Shown here: one piece after another, positions 43,155 to 51,901 of the stretch
Numbering within the stretch: the stretch's first letter is position 1
How the letters are laid out: each line of letters starts with the position of its first letter
Source of the DNA: Ignavibacteria bacterium
GTDB lineage: Bacteria; Bacteroidota; Ignavibacteria; Kapaibacteriales; UBA2268
Direction: 5' to 3'
DNA length: 63,524 bases
Assembly: GCA_016844745.1 (NCBI GenBank)
Contig: JAERMQ010000012.1
Span: 1 to 63,524 of the forward strand
Made by a program: the position numbers and the translations under genes
The notes under the pieces: generated by a model
The model's database searches: none
Seen by the model: only the letters and a program-made list of their open reading frames with translations
What the model was told of the DNA's origin: nothing

Positions 43155-43734
43155 TTGAGTCTCCTTTATAGGATTTCAGGGAAATATCCTCCAAAATTTC
43201 GGGAACTTGCTTTCCGTTATTTTCAGGGAAGACTTTTAAATCGTTATTCACTCCCATAATTTCGGCAAGCTTGCTGCGGCCGCGATGCAAGCGTACTTTC
43301 ACGTTAGGAAGGGTTGCGTTTTGAATTTCGCAGATTTCATTGTAGGAAAAGCCCAGAATATCGAACAGGATAATTGTTTCTTTATAAATATCTTGCAGCT
43401 TATCGAGCGATTCATATAAAATGCGAACATCCGTAAGAAGCTCCGAATCCGGCTCTATACCGAACAATGTATCTAAATCTTCCTGTTCTAATGAAACAAG
43501 TTTCGGATTCGATTTGATTGCTTTATGGTAAATTCTTGAAGCAATTGTGAATAGAAAACTAAGGAATGCTTCTTCGCTGCGAAGCCCCGGGAAACTGTCG
43601 TAAGCTGCAAGAACCGTATCGCCCAAAAGGTCGCGCGCTGCTTCGCGGTTGCGCGTCATGCTGAGTGCGAAGCGTTCCAATCGTTCGTATAGAGGCTCGA
43701 GCAGTTCGAAGAATTTTTCTTTATTCACAATCAT
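43138..43734 (-). CDS. ECF-type RNA polymerase sigma factor, module B
   Basis: 198 residues. Region 2: NREAARDLLGDTVLAAYDSF and EEAFLSFLFTIASRIYHKAI. Region 4: LDKLQDIYKETIILFDILGF then SYNEICEIQNATLPNVKVRL and HRGRSKLAEIM. It is upstream of the T9SS-tailed protein with a 17-base overlap. It diverges clearly from the module A sigma at 34252, so the duplication is old or the pairs came from separate sources. It reads divergently from the DUF433 gene at 43869. Confidence 0.88.
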   Translation of the reverse strand: MIVNKEKFFELLEPLYERLERFALSMTRNREAARDLLGDTVLAAYDSFPGLRSEEAFLSFLFTIASRIYHKAIKSNPKLVSLEQEDLDTLFGIEPDSELLTDVRILYESLDKLQDIYKETIILFDILGFSYNEICEIQNATLPNVKVRLHRGRSKLAEIMGVNNDLKVFPENNGKQVPEILEDISLKSYKGDSNENKS

Positions 43735-43868
43735 TTTCTTTCTGTTACCGTCATTAGTAGGTAAGTGTAAATTTAGTGAGAAAATGTTACAAAAAGGTTT
43801 TCATAAATAAAATAAACTTCATACAGACTCGTTTGCTTTTGATATTTTGAAAATTAGATGGGATAGAT

Positions 43869-44102
43869 ATGTATTATATTTCCGATAGAATCACAATATC
43901 ACCTGATATATGCAATGGGAAACCAACGATAAGAGGGATTAGAATTACCGTTCAAACAATACTTGAGTATTTGAAAGCCGGCGAAACAATTGACTCTATA
44001 TTAGAACAATACCCTTCATTGGAAAAAGAAGATATTTCCGCTTGTTGGGAATTTGCAGTAAAATCTGCAAGTAATCAGCTAAGCATAGTGGAGTTTCAAT
44101 GA
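43869..44102 (+). CDS. DUF433-family antitoxin
   Basis: 77 residues: RITISPDICNGKPTIRGIRI then VQTILEYLKAGETIDSIL and PSLEKEDISACWEFA, a textbook DUF433 protein (short helix-turn-helix-like). These are antitoxins of PIN-like DUF5615 toxins, binding DNA and toxin. The stop overlaps the ATG of the next small frame (ATGA), as in intact pairs, but the toxin ends after 12 codons. Confidence 0.85.
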   Translation: MYYISDRITISPDICNGKPTIRGIRITVQTILEYLKAGETIDSILEQYPSLEKEDISACWEFAVKSASNQLSIVEFQ

Positions 44103-44137
44103 GCAAGAAATATCTTGTAGATTTTAAGTTCCCTTAA
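44099..44137 (+). pseudogene. Remnant of a DUF5615 PIN-like toxin
   Basis: The reading frame MSKKYLVDFKFP then TAA matches the beginning of DUF5615 toxins (the YLVD strand with the first catalytic Asp). It is in the correct overlap with DUF433. Everything after residue 12 of the expected ~110 is lost. This is the third beheaded toxin gene next to an intact antitoxin in the window. Confidence 0.65.
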
Positions 44138-44194
44138 GATTCAAATAATCAATAACCTTTTAAAAATATCACTACATTTTTTACGACTTAACTT

Positions 44195-44236
44195 CTTTGC
44201 GACTTTGCGAGTTATTTCTCACGCAAAGCCGCAAAG
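44195..44236. repeat. Hairpin CTTTGCGACTTTGCGA / CGCAAAGCCGCAAAG
   Basis: Imperfect inverted repeat of a common TTTGCG/CGCAAA type. The 265-base gap around it has no gene. Confidence 0.6.
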
Positions 44237-44402
44237 GAAAATACTTTTTTGTCAAAGCAATGTTTTACTTATAGTTTTGCTGACAATGTAAATTAGAATA
44301 TATAACCCCAAAAGCCATTTTAAAAATAATTTAAAATATTTTGTGACGTTTTCGCACTTTCTGTGTCATGTATATAGGCAGGTGACACATTTTGGAAAAG
44401 TT

Positions 44403-46463
44403 ATGAAAAAATTGCTTCTACTTTTTCTTTGTATCTATTCCCAGCTTCATTCGGAGACGTGGGAGAATTGCAGTAATGGTTTGTTTAGAGGTAGAGGTCA
44501 GGTTGTATCAATGGCTGTAAAAGATAATTATATTTTTGCAGGAGGAGGTGAATTCGGAGATGGAATTTACCGCTCAACTAATTATGGGAAAACCTGGAAT
44601 AACTATAACCAATCTATGTTTACAGGTCTTGGTTTTTACTCTTTTATATCCCATGGCGGTAATGTATATGCAAGTGGATTCTATGGATTATTTATTTCAA
44701 CTGATTATGGAGAAAACTGGAAAAAAAAATCATCTTATTTTGATGGTACACTACAATTATGCGGTGAGTATATTTACGGACTATGGGGGAACCGTGTTTA
44801 TCAAGTAAAAAATAATGGCGATTCCCTTGAAAAAAAATTCGATAAATATTTTGTTGAATCTTTGGTTATTAAAGAGGATGAAATTTATATTTCGACGGAT
44901 AGTGGAAATTATATATCAACAAATTATGGTGATAATTGGATTCCATGGACAAAAGATTGGTTCCCTATTCAATTTTATGGAAGTAATATTTTAGCAAACT
45001 CGAATAATGGGAAGGTTTATTCAAATGATAATGGTAAAACATGGACTGCATTAGGCAACGTACCCAATTTGGGTTATGGTGAATTAATTTTTGCAATAAA
45101 TAAAAATTGTATAATAGCTGGAGCTTATGGTAAAGGTGTTTTAATATCATACGATAGGGGTAAAACATGGATTTCAAAGAATTCAGGACTCACAGACCCA
45201 TGGACAGAGTTAATCTACACTTACAAAGACGATATTTTTATTGGAACAATAGCTTATGGTCTTTTTAAATCTTCGAATGATGGACAAAGTTGGGAAGATT
45301 TAGGTATGTGGAGGCAGTATTTTTATATCAATCAAATTGCAATTAATAACGATAAAATGTATGTTTGTGGTTTTCCTACTTTTAATAGAGTAACTGGTGA
45401 TACATTGGTAGGTTTATTATCTTCATCAAATAATGGAGAAAATTGGTTGCCTTTGATTAAAGGTAAATATTATGATTTTTTCACTTTTAAAAGTTTAGAA
45501 TTTTCCGGTAAAAATATATATACCGTTACAAGTTTTAGGCCATTTTCAAATGATTATGGAATAATGAAATTTACAAATTTGGGACATGAATGGAAAGAAG
45601 ATACAGCCAGGAATTACTCCGGTGTGATATATTCAGGGAGCGTAAATACAATAAAAATTGATAACGATATTATTTACTTAGGAACAGACAGTGGAGTATT
45701 CATATCAAAAGATAAAGGTATTAGATGGGTAGAAAAAAATAATGGATTAACCGAATTGGATGTAAGAAAAATTGCAATCAGTGGAAACAATATTTTTGCC
45801 GGAACGAAAAACGGAATTTTCATATCAAAAGTTGATGGTACAAACTGGCTTAAATATGGATTGGACAGCATTATAATCAATACTATCACCATTTTTAATA
45901 ATGAAATTTATGTCGGTTCGGTAACCGGAGTTTATGTATCTTATGATAACGGTGAAAGCTGGTTAAATCAAAGCAAGGGATTATCCAAAAATGAATCGGT
46001 AAATGATATTATAAAATATGAAAATTATCTTTTTGCTGCCACTGATAGTGGTGTTTATATATGGTCGGATAAAGCAAAAGTCTGGGAAAAAACCAAGTTA
46101 AAAGCAAGTGATGTAAAATCAATTGTAATTCATGATAATTACTTATTTGCCGGAACATGGGAGAGCGGTCTGTACAGAGCAAAATTAAGTGATTTTGAAT
46201 CTCTTGATGTAAATAATATTCAACCTTCGTATGATGCATTATCACTTTTTCCCAATCCCGTTCAAAATATTTTAAATATTCAAATTGACCTACCATCAGA
46301 AACTCCCATTCATATTCAAATAATTGATATTCTCGGTCGGCAAGCGGCAGCAAGAGAAATACCTGCCGGAGAAAAAGAATGGAAGCTCGATTTGGAAGGA
46401 CTGCCTTCAGGAATGTATATATTGAAAATGAATTATAAATTGGATAAGATTTTGAAATTGTGA
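44403..46463 (+). CDS. Secreted beta-propeller protein with T9SS tail
   Basis: The start at 44403 gives a signal peptide (KKLLLLFLCIYSQLHS); an earlier frame from 44343 is an extension with no export signal. 686 residues. The body consists of repeated propeller blades of the type seen in photosystem assembly/sialidase-like proteins, with recurring YSNDNGKTWTAL, VSYDNGESWLNQ, ISKDKGIRWVE and LFAGT motifs. C-terminal T9SS tail: SLFPNPVQNILNIQIDL, IQIIDILGRQAA, GLPSGMYILKMNY. A surface or extracellular protein; ligand unknown. Confidence 0.85.
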   Translation: MKKLLLLFLCIYSQLHSETWENCSNGLFRGRGQVVSMAVKDNYIFAGGGEFGDGIYRSTNYGKTWNNYNQSMFTGLGFYSFISHGGNVYASGFYGLFISTDYGENWKKKSSYFDGTLQLCGEYIYGLWGNRVYQVKNNGDSLEKKFDKYFVESLVIKEDEIYISTDSGNYISTNYGDNWIPWTKDWFPIQFYGSNILANSNNGKVYSNDNGKTWTALGNVPNLGYGELIFAINKNCIIAGAYGKGVLISYDRGKTWISKNSGLTDPWTELIYTYKDDIFIGTIAYGLFKSSNDGQSWEDLGMWRQYFYINQIAINNDKMYVCGFPTFNRVTGDTLVGLLSSSNNGENWLPLIKGKYYDFFTFKSLEFSGKNIYTVTSFRPFSNDYGIMKFTNLGHEWKEDTARNYSGVIYSGSVNTIKIDNDIIYLGTDSGVFISKDKGIRWVEKNNGLTELDVRKIAISGNNIFAGTKNGIFISKVDGTNWLKYGLDSIIINTITIFNNEIYVGSVTGVYVSYDNGESWLNQSKGLSKNESVNDIIKYENYLFAATDSGVYIWSDKAKVWEKTKLKASDVKSIVIHDNYLFAGTWESGLYRAKLSDFESLDVNNIQPSYDALSLFPNPVQNILNIQIDLPSETPIHIQIIDILGRQAAAREIPAGEKEWKLDLEGLPSGMYILKMNYKLDKILKL

Positions 46464-46898
46464 TAAAAGTTCAGGATAGTTTTATCAGGCTATTAATGCA
46501 ATTGCGCCTGTGTAATAACTACATGAATGTCTTTCTAAACGAAGTGAAGAAACATCTTGCAAAATCTGATAAATACAATTTTTAAGACATCCCGAAACGC
46601 TTTTAATTTTTGAAGAATGTAGTATTGATGCTAATCTTGAATGATAATCATAATTATTTTACTTCAAAACAACATTCATCTTACGTTGAAGAAGATTCTT
46701 CGCTCCGCTCAGAATGACAATCAAAACAAAGTTTTCACACAGTTTCGAATGCCCGAATCTCTTGGACCGCTCAAGAAAGGGATCCCTGCATTCATAGGAA
46801 TGACATTTCTTTACTTTTGAATCATCATCTTACAATAAATTTTATTATGAACCGCAATATTATTAATTTTGACATTTTATATATACAAGGATTATTGA
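46464..46898. repeat. Gap with half-copies of REP-like elements
   Basis: About 435 bases without a gene. A half REP-like element is at 46692-46719 (GATTCTTCGCTCCGCTCAGA) and a decayed palindrome with CTTTCTAAACGAAGTGAAG at about 46530. No coding signal. Confidence 0.6.
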
Positions 46899-48083
46899 AT
46901 GAATTTAAACGAAATACAAGATGCCCTGCGGCAGGCAAAATTAGACGGCTGGCTTTTTTACGATTTTCACAACCGGGATGCAATTGCTTCAAGAATTTTG
47001 GGTATGGATAGCCGGTTTACATCACGACGCTGGTTCTATTTTATTCCTGCAACGGGCGTACCCTCGAAATTAGTCCATAAAATCGAATCATGGAAATGCG
47101 ACCACCTACCCGGTACTAAATTTGTCTATCTGCCATGGCAACAGCAATTTTCCATGCTCAAAGATATGCTGGGTTCTGCAAAACGAATTGCAATGCAATA
47201 TTCACCAATGAATGCTATTCCATACGTTTCAATCGTCGATGGCGGGACTATCGATTTAATACGAAGCTTCGGAGTGGAAATCGTAACGAGCGCCGACCTT
47301 GTAAGCCGTTTTGAATCTCACCTTTCGATGACAGATTGGGAAAGTCACGTTCAGGCAGGTAAGGCTATGCATTTAGTAAAAGATGAAGCTTTTAAGGAAA
47401 TTGCCCGAAGAATCAGGACAGGTGTTCCAACTAAAGAATTCGAAATCCAGGCATATATGCACGATATAATGCGCAAAAATAACTTGTTATGGGATGACGG
47501 TCCGATAGTTGCAGTAAACGAACATGCCGCAGACCCGCATTTCGAGCCGACTGCCGGGAACAGTTTTATTATAAAGGAAGGCGACCTTGTGCTGCTCGAT
47601 TTATGGGCAAAGCTGAAAAAGCCCGACAGTATTTATTATGATATTACATGGATGGGATTTGTCGGAACGGAAATACCGGAGAAAATAGAAAGAATTTTCC
47701 GAATAACGGCAGACGCCCGCGATACTGCGAAACAGCTTGTTACCGAAAGATTTGCTTCCGGAGTCCCGGTTCACGGCTGGGAAGTTGATGATGCCTGCCG
47801 GAAAGTGATTATCGATGCCGGTTATGGCGATTATTTTACCCATAGAACCGGTCATAATATCGCATTGGAAGTTCACGGAAACGGCGTTCATATAGATAAT
47901 CTCGAAACTAAGGACGAGAGAAGAATTATCCCCGGAACGTGCTTCTCAATAGAGCCGGGTATATATCTGGAGCATGAGAAAATTGGCTTCCGTACGGAAA
48001 TTGATGTATTTGTCACAGACGAAGGAAAAGTGGAAGTTGCAGGCGAAATTCAGGAGCATGTAATTCCGATTATGAACCTCTAA
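46899..48083 (+). CDS. M24-family metallopeptidase (Xaa-Pro aminopeptidase-like)
   Basis: 394 residues. The pita-bread metal ligands are visible: Asp in VLLDLWAK (~233), Asp in YYDITW (~247), His in HRTGHNI (~315), Glu in SIEPGIY (~351) and Glu in FRTEIDV (~367). The N-terminal ~170 residues form the creatinase/aminopeptidase N domain. It should remove N-terminal residues before proline in the cytoplasm. The stop abuts a heptamer array (48084). Confidence 0.88.
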   Translation: MNLNEIQDALRQAKLDGWLFYDFHNRDAIASRILGMDSRFTSRRWFYFIPATGVPSKLVHKIESWKCDHLPGTKFVYLPWQQQFSMLKDMLGSAKRIAMQYSPMNAIPYVSIVDGGTIDLIRSFGVEIVTSADLVSRFESHLSMTDWESHVQAGKAMHLVKDEAFKEIARRIRTGVPTKEFEIQAYMHDIMRKNNLLWDDGPIVAVNEHAADPHFEPTAGNSFIIKEGDLVLLDLWAKLKKPDSIYYDITWMGFVGTEIPEKIERIFRITADARDTAKQLVTERFASGVPVHGWEVDDACRKVIIDAGYGDYFTHRTGHNIALEVHGNGVHIDNLETKDERRIIPGTCFSIEPGIYLEHEKIGFRTEIDVFVTDEGKVEVAGEIQEHVIPIMNL

Positions 48084-48314
48084 ATAATGGTCAATGGTTA
48101 ATGGTCAATGGTTAATGGAAATTGTCTGAATTAGGAATTTTTGGATTAAAGGATTATAGGATTAAATCTTATAATTCGTAATTCGTGACACGTAATTTTT
48201 TTCATTAACCATTAACCATTGACCATTGACCATTAACCATTGACCATTGACCATTGACCATTGACCATTGACCATTGACCATTGACCATTGACCATTGAC
48301 CATTGACCATTAAC
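48084..48314. repeat. Inverted heptamer arrays around a TCTGAA half-palindrome
   Basis: GGTCAATGGTTAATGG units at 48086-48117, a TTGTCTGAATTAGG half palindrome at 48120, then TTGACCATTGACCATTG units at 48205-48313 in the opposite orientation. The outer arms touch the stops of the two converging genes (0 and 3 bases away). Confidence 0.9.
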
Positions 48315-48317
48315 ATC

Positions 48318-51300
48318 TCACCTCTTAATAAAATTCTTCCTTATTTCGTATTGATTATTTGCAATACGAATGAAATATGCCCCCGAAACAAGTCCTGCAA
48401 CATTGAGTTCCATTTCGAATTCCTCGCCTGCCATAATCTGCTTTGTTAATACAACCCTGCCTGACTCATCGAATAACTTCATCACGGCAGTACCAATGGG
48501 ATACGAAATGAATAAATGCAAACGGTCGGATGCGGGATTCGGGTAAAGTGATAATAAATTGTTATAATTATTTTCCTGAACCAGATAAAAATCATCCAAT
48601 TGAAATCCGTAATGGATTTGATGCCCGAAGTCCGGATTGAATGTTTTTATCAGGTTTCCTTTCAAATCACGAAGCTGCAGATAACCTGTTCCCTGAGCTG
48701 TGTACGCCCAATATGACAAACCAAGATTATTCGGGTCGACCATATCCAACGTATAGCATCCCATCCCGAATTTCAAAGTGTCCTTATAAAGAGTTTCGTT
48801 ATTCAAATTTTCTTTAGATAACATTACTTTACCTGTTGCATCTTTTATTTCAAGTATATAATCATAAGCGCGTTTATTTGTTTTGTACCATAGCACCACG
48901 CCTTGCTTGAGTAAATCAGGCATGTTAAATTTTGTGACGGCAGTATCATTAGCCTGATAGTCGTCCTTCGAACCATTAATATTATTGATTACCACATAAA
49001 AAAGATTTTTCGAATTCCCAATCCAGAATTTATTGCCGTCTCCCGGCAGATATATTTCACTCTTTTGATGAGGAAGAATAGGCGAAGATTCATCAGATTT
49101 CCAATCATATTTATATTTATTTCCACCGGATACCCAATAATCGATTTGCATGGAATTGATGGGAGCGCTTCCGTTGTTTCGCACGGCAATTTTTGGCTGT
49201 GAGCATAAAGGATTTGATAGGGAATAAAGAGGGAAATTATTCGGCGCAATTATATCATAGATTTCAGCATCATTCTTAAAATTTTCAGCCGAATATTGAA
49301 TCAAATCCATATTGGTAACGTAGTTTCCCCCACCCATACCCAGATTGTCGGTTGGTACTTTTGTTATATCATAATCGAATGTAGCCGAACCCCCTTTAAT
49401 AAATTTCGTAACCTCAAATTCATAGTCTTTGACAATATCTCCCGGACACCAGCCTTCACGCGAGCCGGGCCAAGTGCCACCCTGAGCCTGGTTTGGATTT
49501 TCGGCGCAATCGTAATATTGGAAAATATGCCAGTATGCAGCTTCTTCTTTATTTACGTAAAGATAATGTATATTATCCTTCCACTCGCAGCAATGTGGGT
49601 AGTTCCCGTCGTTGCTGTTATGTCCATGACCGCTTAATCGTGTTTTGACTTTGAATTGTTTGGCATTCCCGTCAAATGTAACAGGTTTTGCCGATAGCGC
49701 TTTGTCGTTAGATAAATCGGCATAAGAATATGATTTCATACCACCCCATAAGCGGGTTACATCGAGTACGTTACGAGGAGGTGTACCCTTTATCATTATA
49801 AATTTTACGTCGATTAATTCCTGACTGTTTCCTGCAGATAAATCAACATCGCCCCGAAGCAATGGCGCATAATCGGTAACATCGTAAATCCAGGTGAACC
49901 CGTTGGGACCCAAGTCGAAATTAATTCCATAAGGTGTTATATATCTGCCAATTTCATAGCTATCCATTTTTTCGAAACGATTGTAATAAACAAGTGTATC
50001 CTGTTTTAATGTTTCATCGGCAGGATAATTTGTCGAATCAATTTTTGCACCTGTTGGTGAATATTTAAATTGCCAGCCGCTTTTCCAACCATATTTTAGT
50101 TCTTTACGAACCGGTTTACCATTTGTTATTTGCAGCAATTCAACCATTGTTTTATGATTTTCAACTTGTTCCTCAACTATTGAAGTATCAATCCGGCTTT
50201 TATAAAAACCTTGCACCAGAACGATATTCGGACGGAAATTAATCGTTGAAGAATTATTTGAAAGTTCGCTTCCTGCAAGACTCTTCCAAACGGGAACTCC
50301 GATTAATTTTCCTGCAATGTTATTAGTAGAATAATCTTTTGCCGACAAACCGTTGGATTCATCGAGTTTGTAATTCGCTGCCAATGCTATAAAATTGGGG
50401 TGACTGGCGTCCGGTTGCTTAGTGAACCAATTAGAAATTGTAGCAGCATCAAGTGGAACAGACCATAGGTGAACGTTAGAAAGCCCGCCTGTTATCGATG
50501 AGCCTGCTGAAAAAGAAAAAGGTGTATATGCAGAATCAGTAGCAGAAGGTATGGGGATTATTCCCATTCCTGAATTATCCTTTTGACGCCTGAATGAAAG
50601 TGTAACAGGTTTGCCATTTATAAATAATTTTAATTTGTTATCATTCGATGACTGGCTGCCGTCGTACACCATTGCAAGGTGTGTCCATTCGCCTAATTTT
50701 AGCAATGCCGGAGAAGCGCCTAATGAGTTTTTCGGATTCCTGATAATGCAGTTCACTACGCCTTGCTGCGAGCCTGTTTCTAATGAAACCCTGCCGGCTT
50801 TTCCAAGTATGGTTCTGCCTGCTTGCCATGAATCGAATTTAACCCATGCTTCTAATGAAAATGCGGAAGAATTTTGTAGAGCCGGGAATATACCGCAGTC
50901 AACATATTCATAATCACCGTTGAATTCGAGATAATTCGTCTTGCCTGAAGCAAAAACGGATTTTGCTGTGTCAATTCCGGCTATGAAAATTGATTTTCCT
51001 CCGATAATCGAGTCGTAGCTTATGTCAATTATTACACCGGTAATAGTTATACGATTAATAGGAGCAGTAAATCCAATATCTGTAGTATCATCGGATTTTA
51101 AGGTAAGGTTATTGCTGTAACATGTTGTAAAGGAGGAATTGTCGAAAACCGGCAAATCCGAGCCCGAATAAGCTTTCATTTTAACCGTAAAATTAGCGAG
51201 AGTACCACCGATTCCGATGGTCTGCAACTTCATCTTATTGATTAATCCTTTTGGGAAATTCGATACAGTCAATTCATTTTTACTGATAATAAATTGCAAC

Positions 51301-51782
51301 CGGGTTGGTATTGACTTTAGTTCCAAAGTTTTACTGCCCGAACCGAATTGCATTGCCTTGACTGAATCGACCTTTTCATAAACCATAGAATATTTATTTC
51401 TCTGGTATGTTGTGTAGGTTGGATTATTTCTCAATCCGATTGATAAAGGATAAGAATTCCCCACTTTGGGAGAGAAAGCGGTTTGGCGAGTTGAATCCCA
51501 AACTCCGGTATGAATGTTTATCATGTTATATGTTAGATAATCCCACTCACCGCAATTAAAGTCATCCCATGGAGTTTTGGGGTCGCATTTCAAAGTATAA
51601 TGCATAAGGATTTTGCGATAAGAGTCATTATTGTTTGGGAACTTCCAGATACCCCGTCTGCCGCTAAGAGAATCGAATTTCAGGGTTTGAATAATAACGG
51701 TATCCTGCGCTTGAATCTGAAAAGTAAAAATTATACTAATAAGAGCTGTCAGATTTGCTATAAGTTTGAAGATATTTTTCAA
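48318..51782 (-). CDS. Large secreted LamG / PNGase F-like protein with T9SS tail
   Basis: 1154 residues with a signal peptide (FKLIANLTALISIIFTFQIQ, then AQ). The N-terminal ~280 residues and the block at ~545-850 (DTLVYYNRFEKMDSYEIGRY, ITPYGINFDLGPNGFTWIYD, VTDYAPLLRGDVDLSAGNSQ) resemble the peptide-N-glycosidase F fold seen in Bacteroidetes exported proteins. A LamG/concanavalin domain lies at ~290-480 (FSLEAWVKFDSWQAGRTILG). The end is a T9SS tail: LLSLYPNPASDRLHLFISY, VMKLFDESGRVV, LVSGAYFIRI and KNFIKR. Possibly a glycan-binding or deglycosylating surface protein; activity is inferred. Confidence 0.75.
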   Translation of the reverse strand: MKNIFKLIANLTALISIIFTFQIQAQDTVIIQTLKFDSLSGRRGIWKFPNNNDSYRKILMHYTLKCDPKTPWDDFNCGEWDYLTYNMINIHTGVWDSTRQTAFSPKVGNSYPLSIGLRNNPTYTTYQRNKYSMVYEKVDSVKAMQFGSGSKTLELKSIPTRLQFIISKNELTVSNFPKGLINKMKLQTIGIGGTLANFTVKMKAYSGSDLPVFDNSSFTTCYSNNLTLKSDDTTDIGFTAPINRITITGVIIDISYDSIIGGKSIFIAGIDTAKSVFASGKTNYLEFNGDYEYVDCGIFPALQNSSAFSLEAWVKFDSWQAGRTILGKAGRVSLETGSQQGVVNCIIRNPKNSLGASPALLKLGEWTHLAMVYDGSQSSNDNKLKLFINGKPVTLSFRRQKDNSGMGIIPIPSATDSAYTPFSFSAGSSITGGLSNVHLWSVPLDAATISNWFTKQPDASHPNFIALAANYKLDESNGLSAKDYSTNNIAGKLIGVPVWKSLAGSELSNNSSTINFRPNIVLVQGFYKSRIDTSIVEEQVENHKTMVELLQITNGKPVRKELKYGWKSGWQFKYSPTGAKIDSTNYPADETLKQDTLVYYNRFEKMDSYEIGRYITPYGINFDLGPNGFTWIYDVTDYAPLLRGDVDLSAGNSQELIDVKFIMIKGTPPRNVLDVTRLWGGMKSYSYADLSNDKALSAKPVTFDGNAKQFKVKTRLSGHGHNSNDGNYPHCCEWKDNIHYLYVNKEEAAYWHIFQYYDCAENPNQAQGGTWPGSREGWCPGDIVKDYEFEVTKFIKGGSATFDYDITKVPTDNLGMGGGNYVTNMDLIQYSAENFKNDAEIYDIIAPNNFPLYSLSNPLCSQPKIAVRNNGSAPINSMQIDYWVSGGNKYKYDWKSDESSPILPHQKSEIYLPGDGNKFWIGNSKNLFYVVINNINGSKDDYQANDTAVTKFNMPDLLKQGVVLWYKTNKRAYDYILEIKDATGKVMLSKENLNNETLYKDTLKFGMGCYTLDMVDPNNLGLSYWAYTAQGTGYLQLRDLKGNLIKTFNPDFGHQIHYGFQLDDFYLVQENNYNNLLSLYPNPASDRLHLFISYPIGTAVMKLFDESGRVVLTKQIMAGEEFEMELNVAGLVSGAYFIRIANNQYEIRKNFIKR

Positions 51783-51901
51783 ATTATTTCCTGTTAAATA
51801 TGTTAGACATTGATGAAAATTATTTGTTTAATAATGACTATCAACCCCTTTCGAGGAATTGATAAATACTGTAATATTTTATTTCCGGAGACAATTAAAA
51901 A

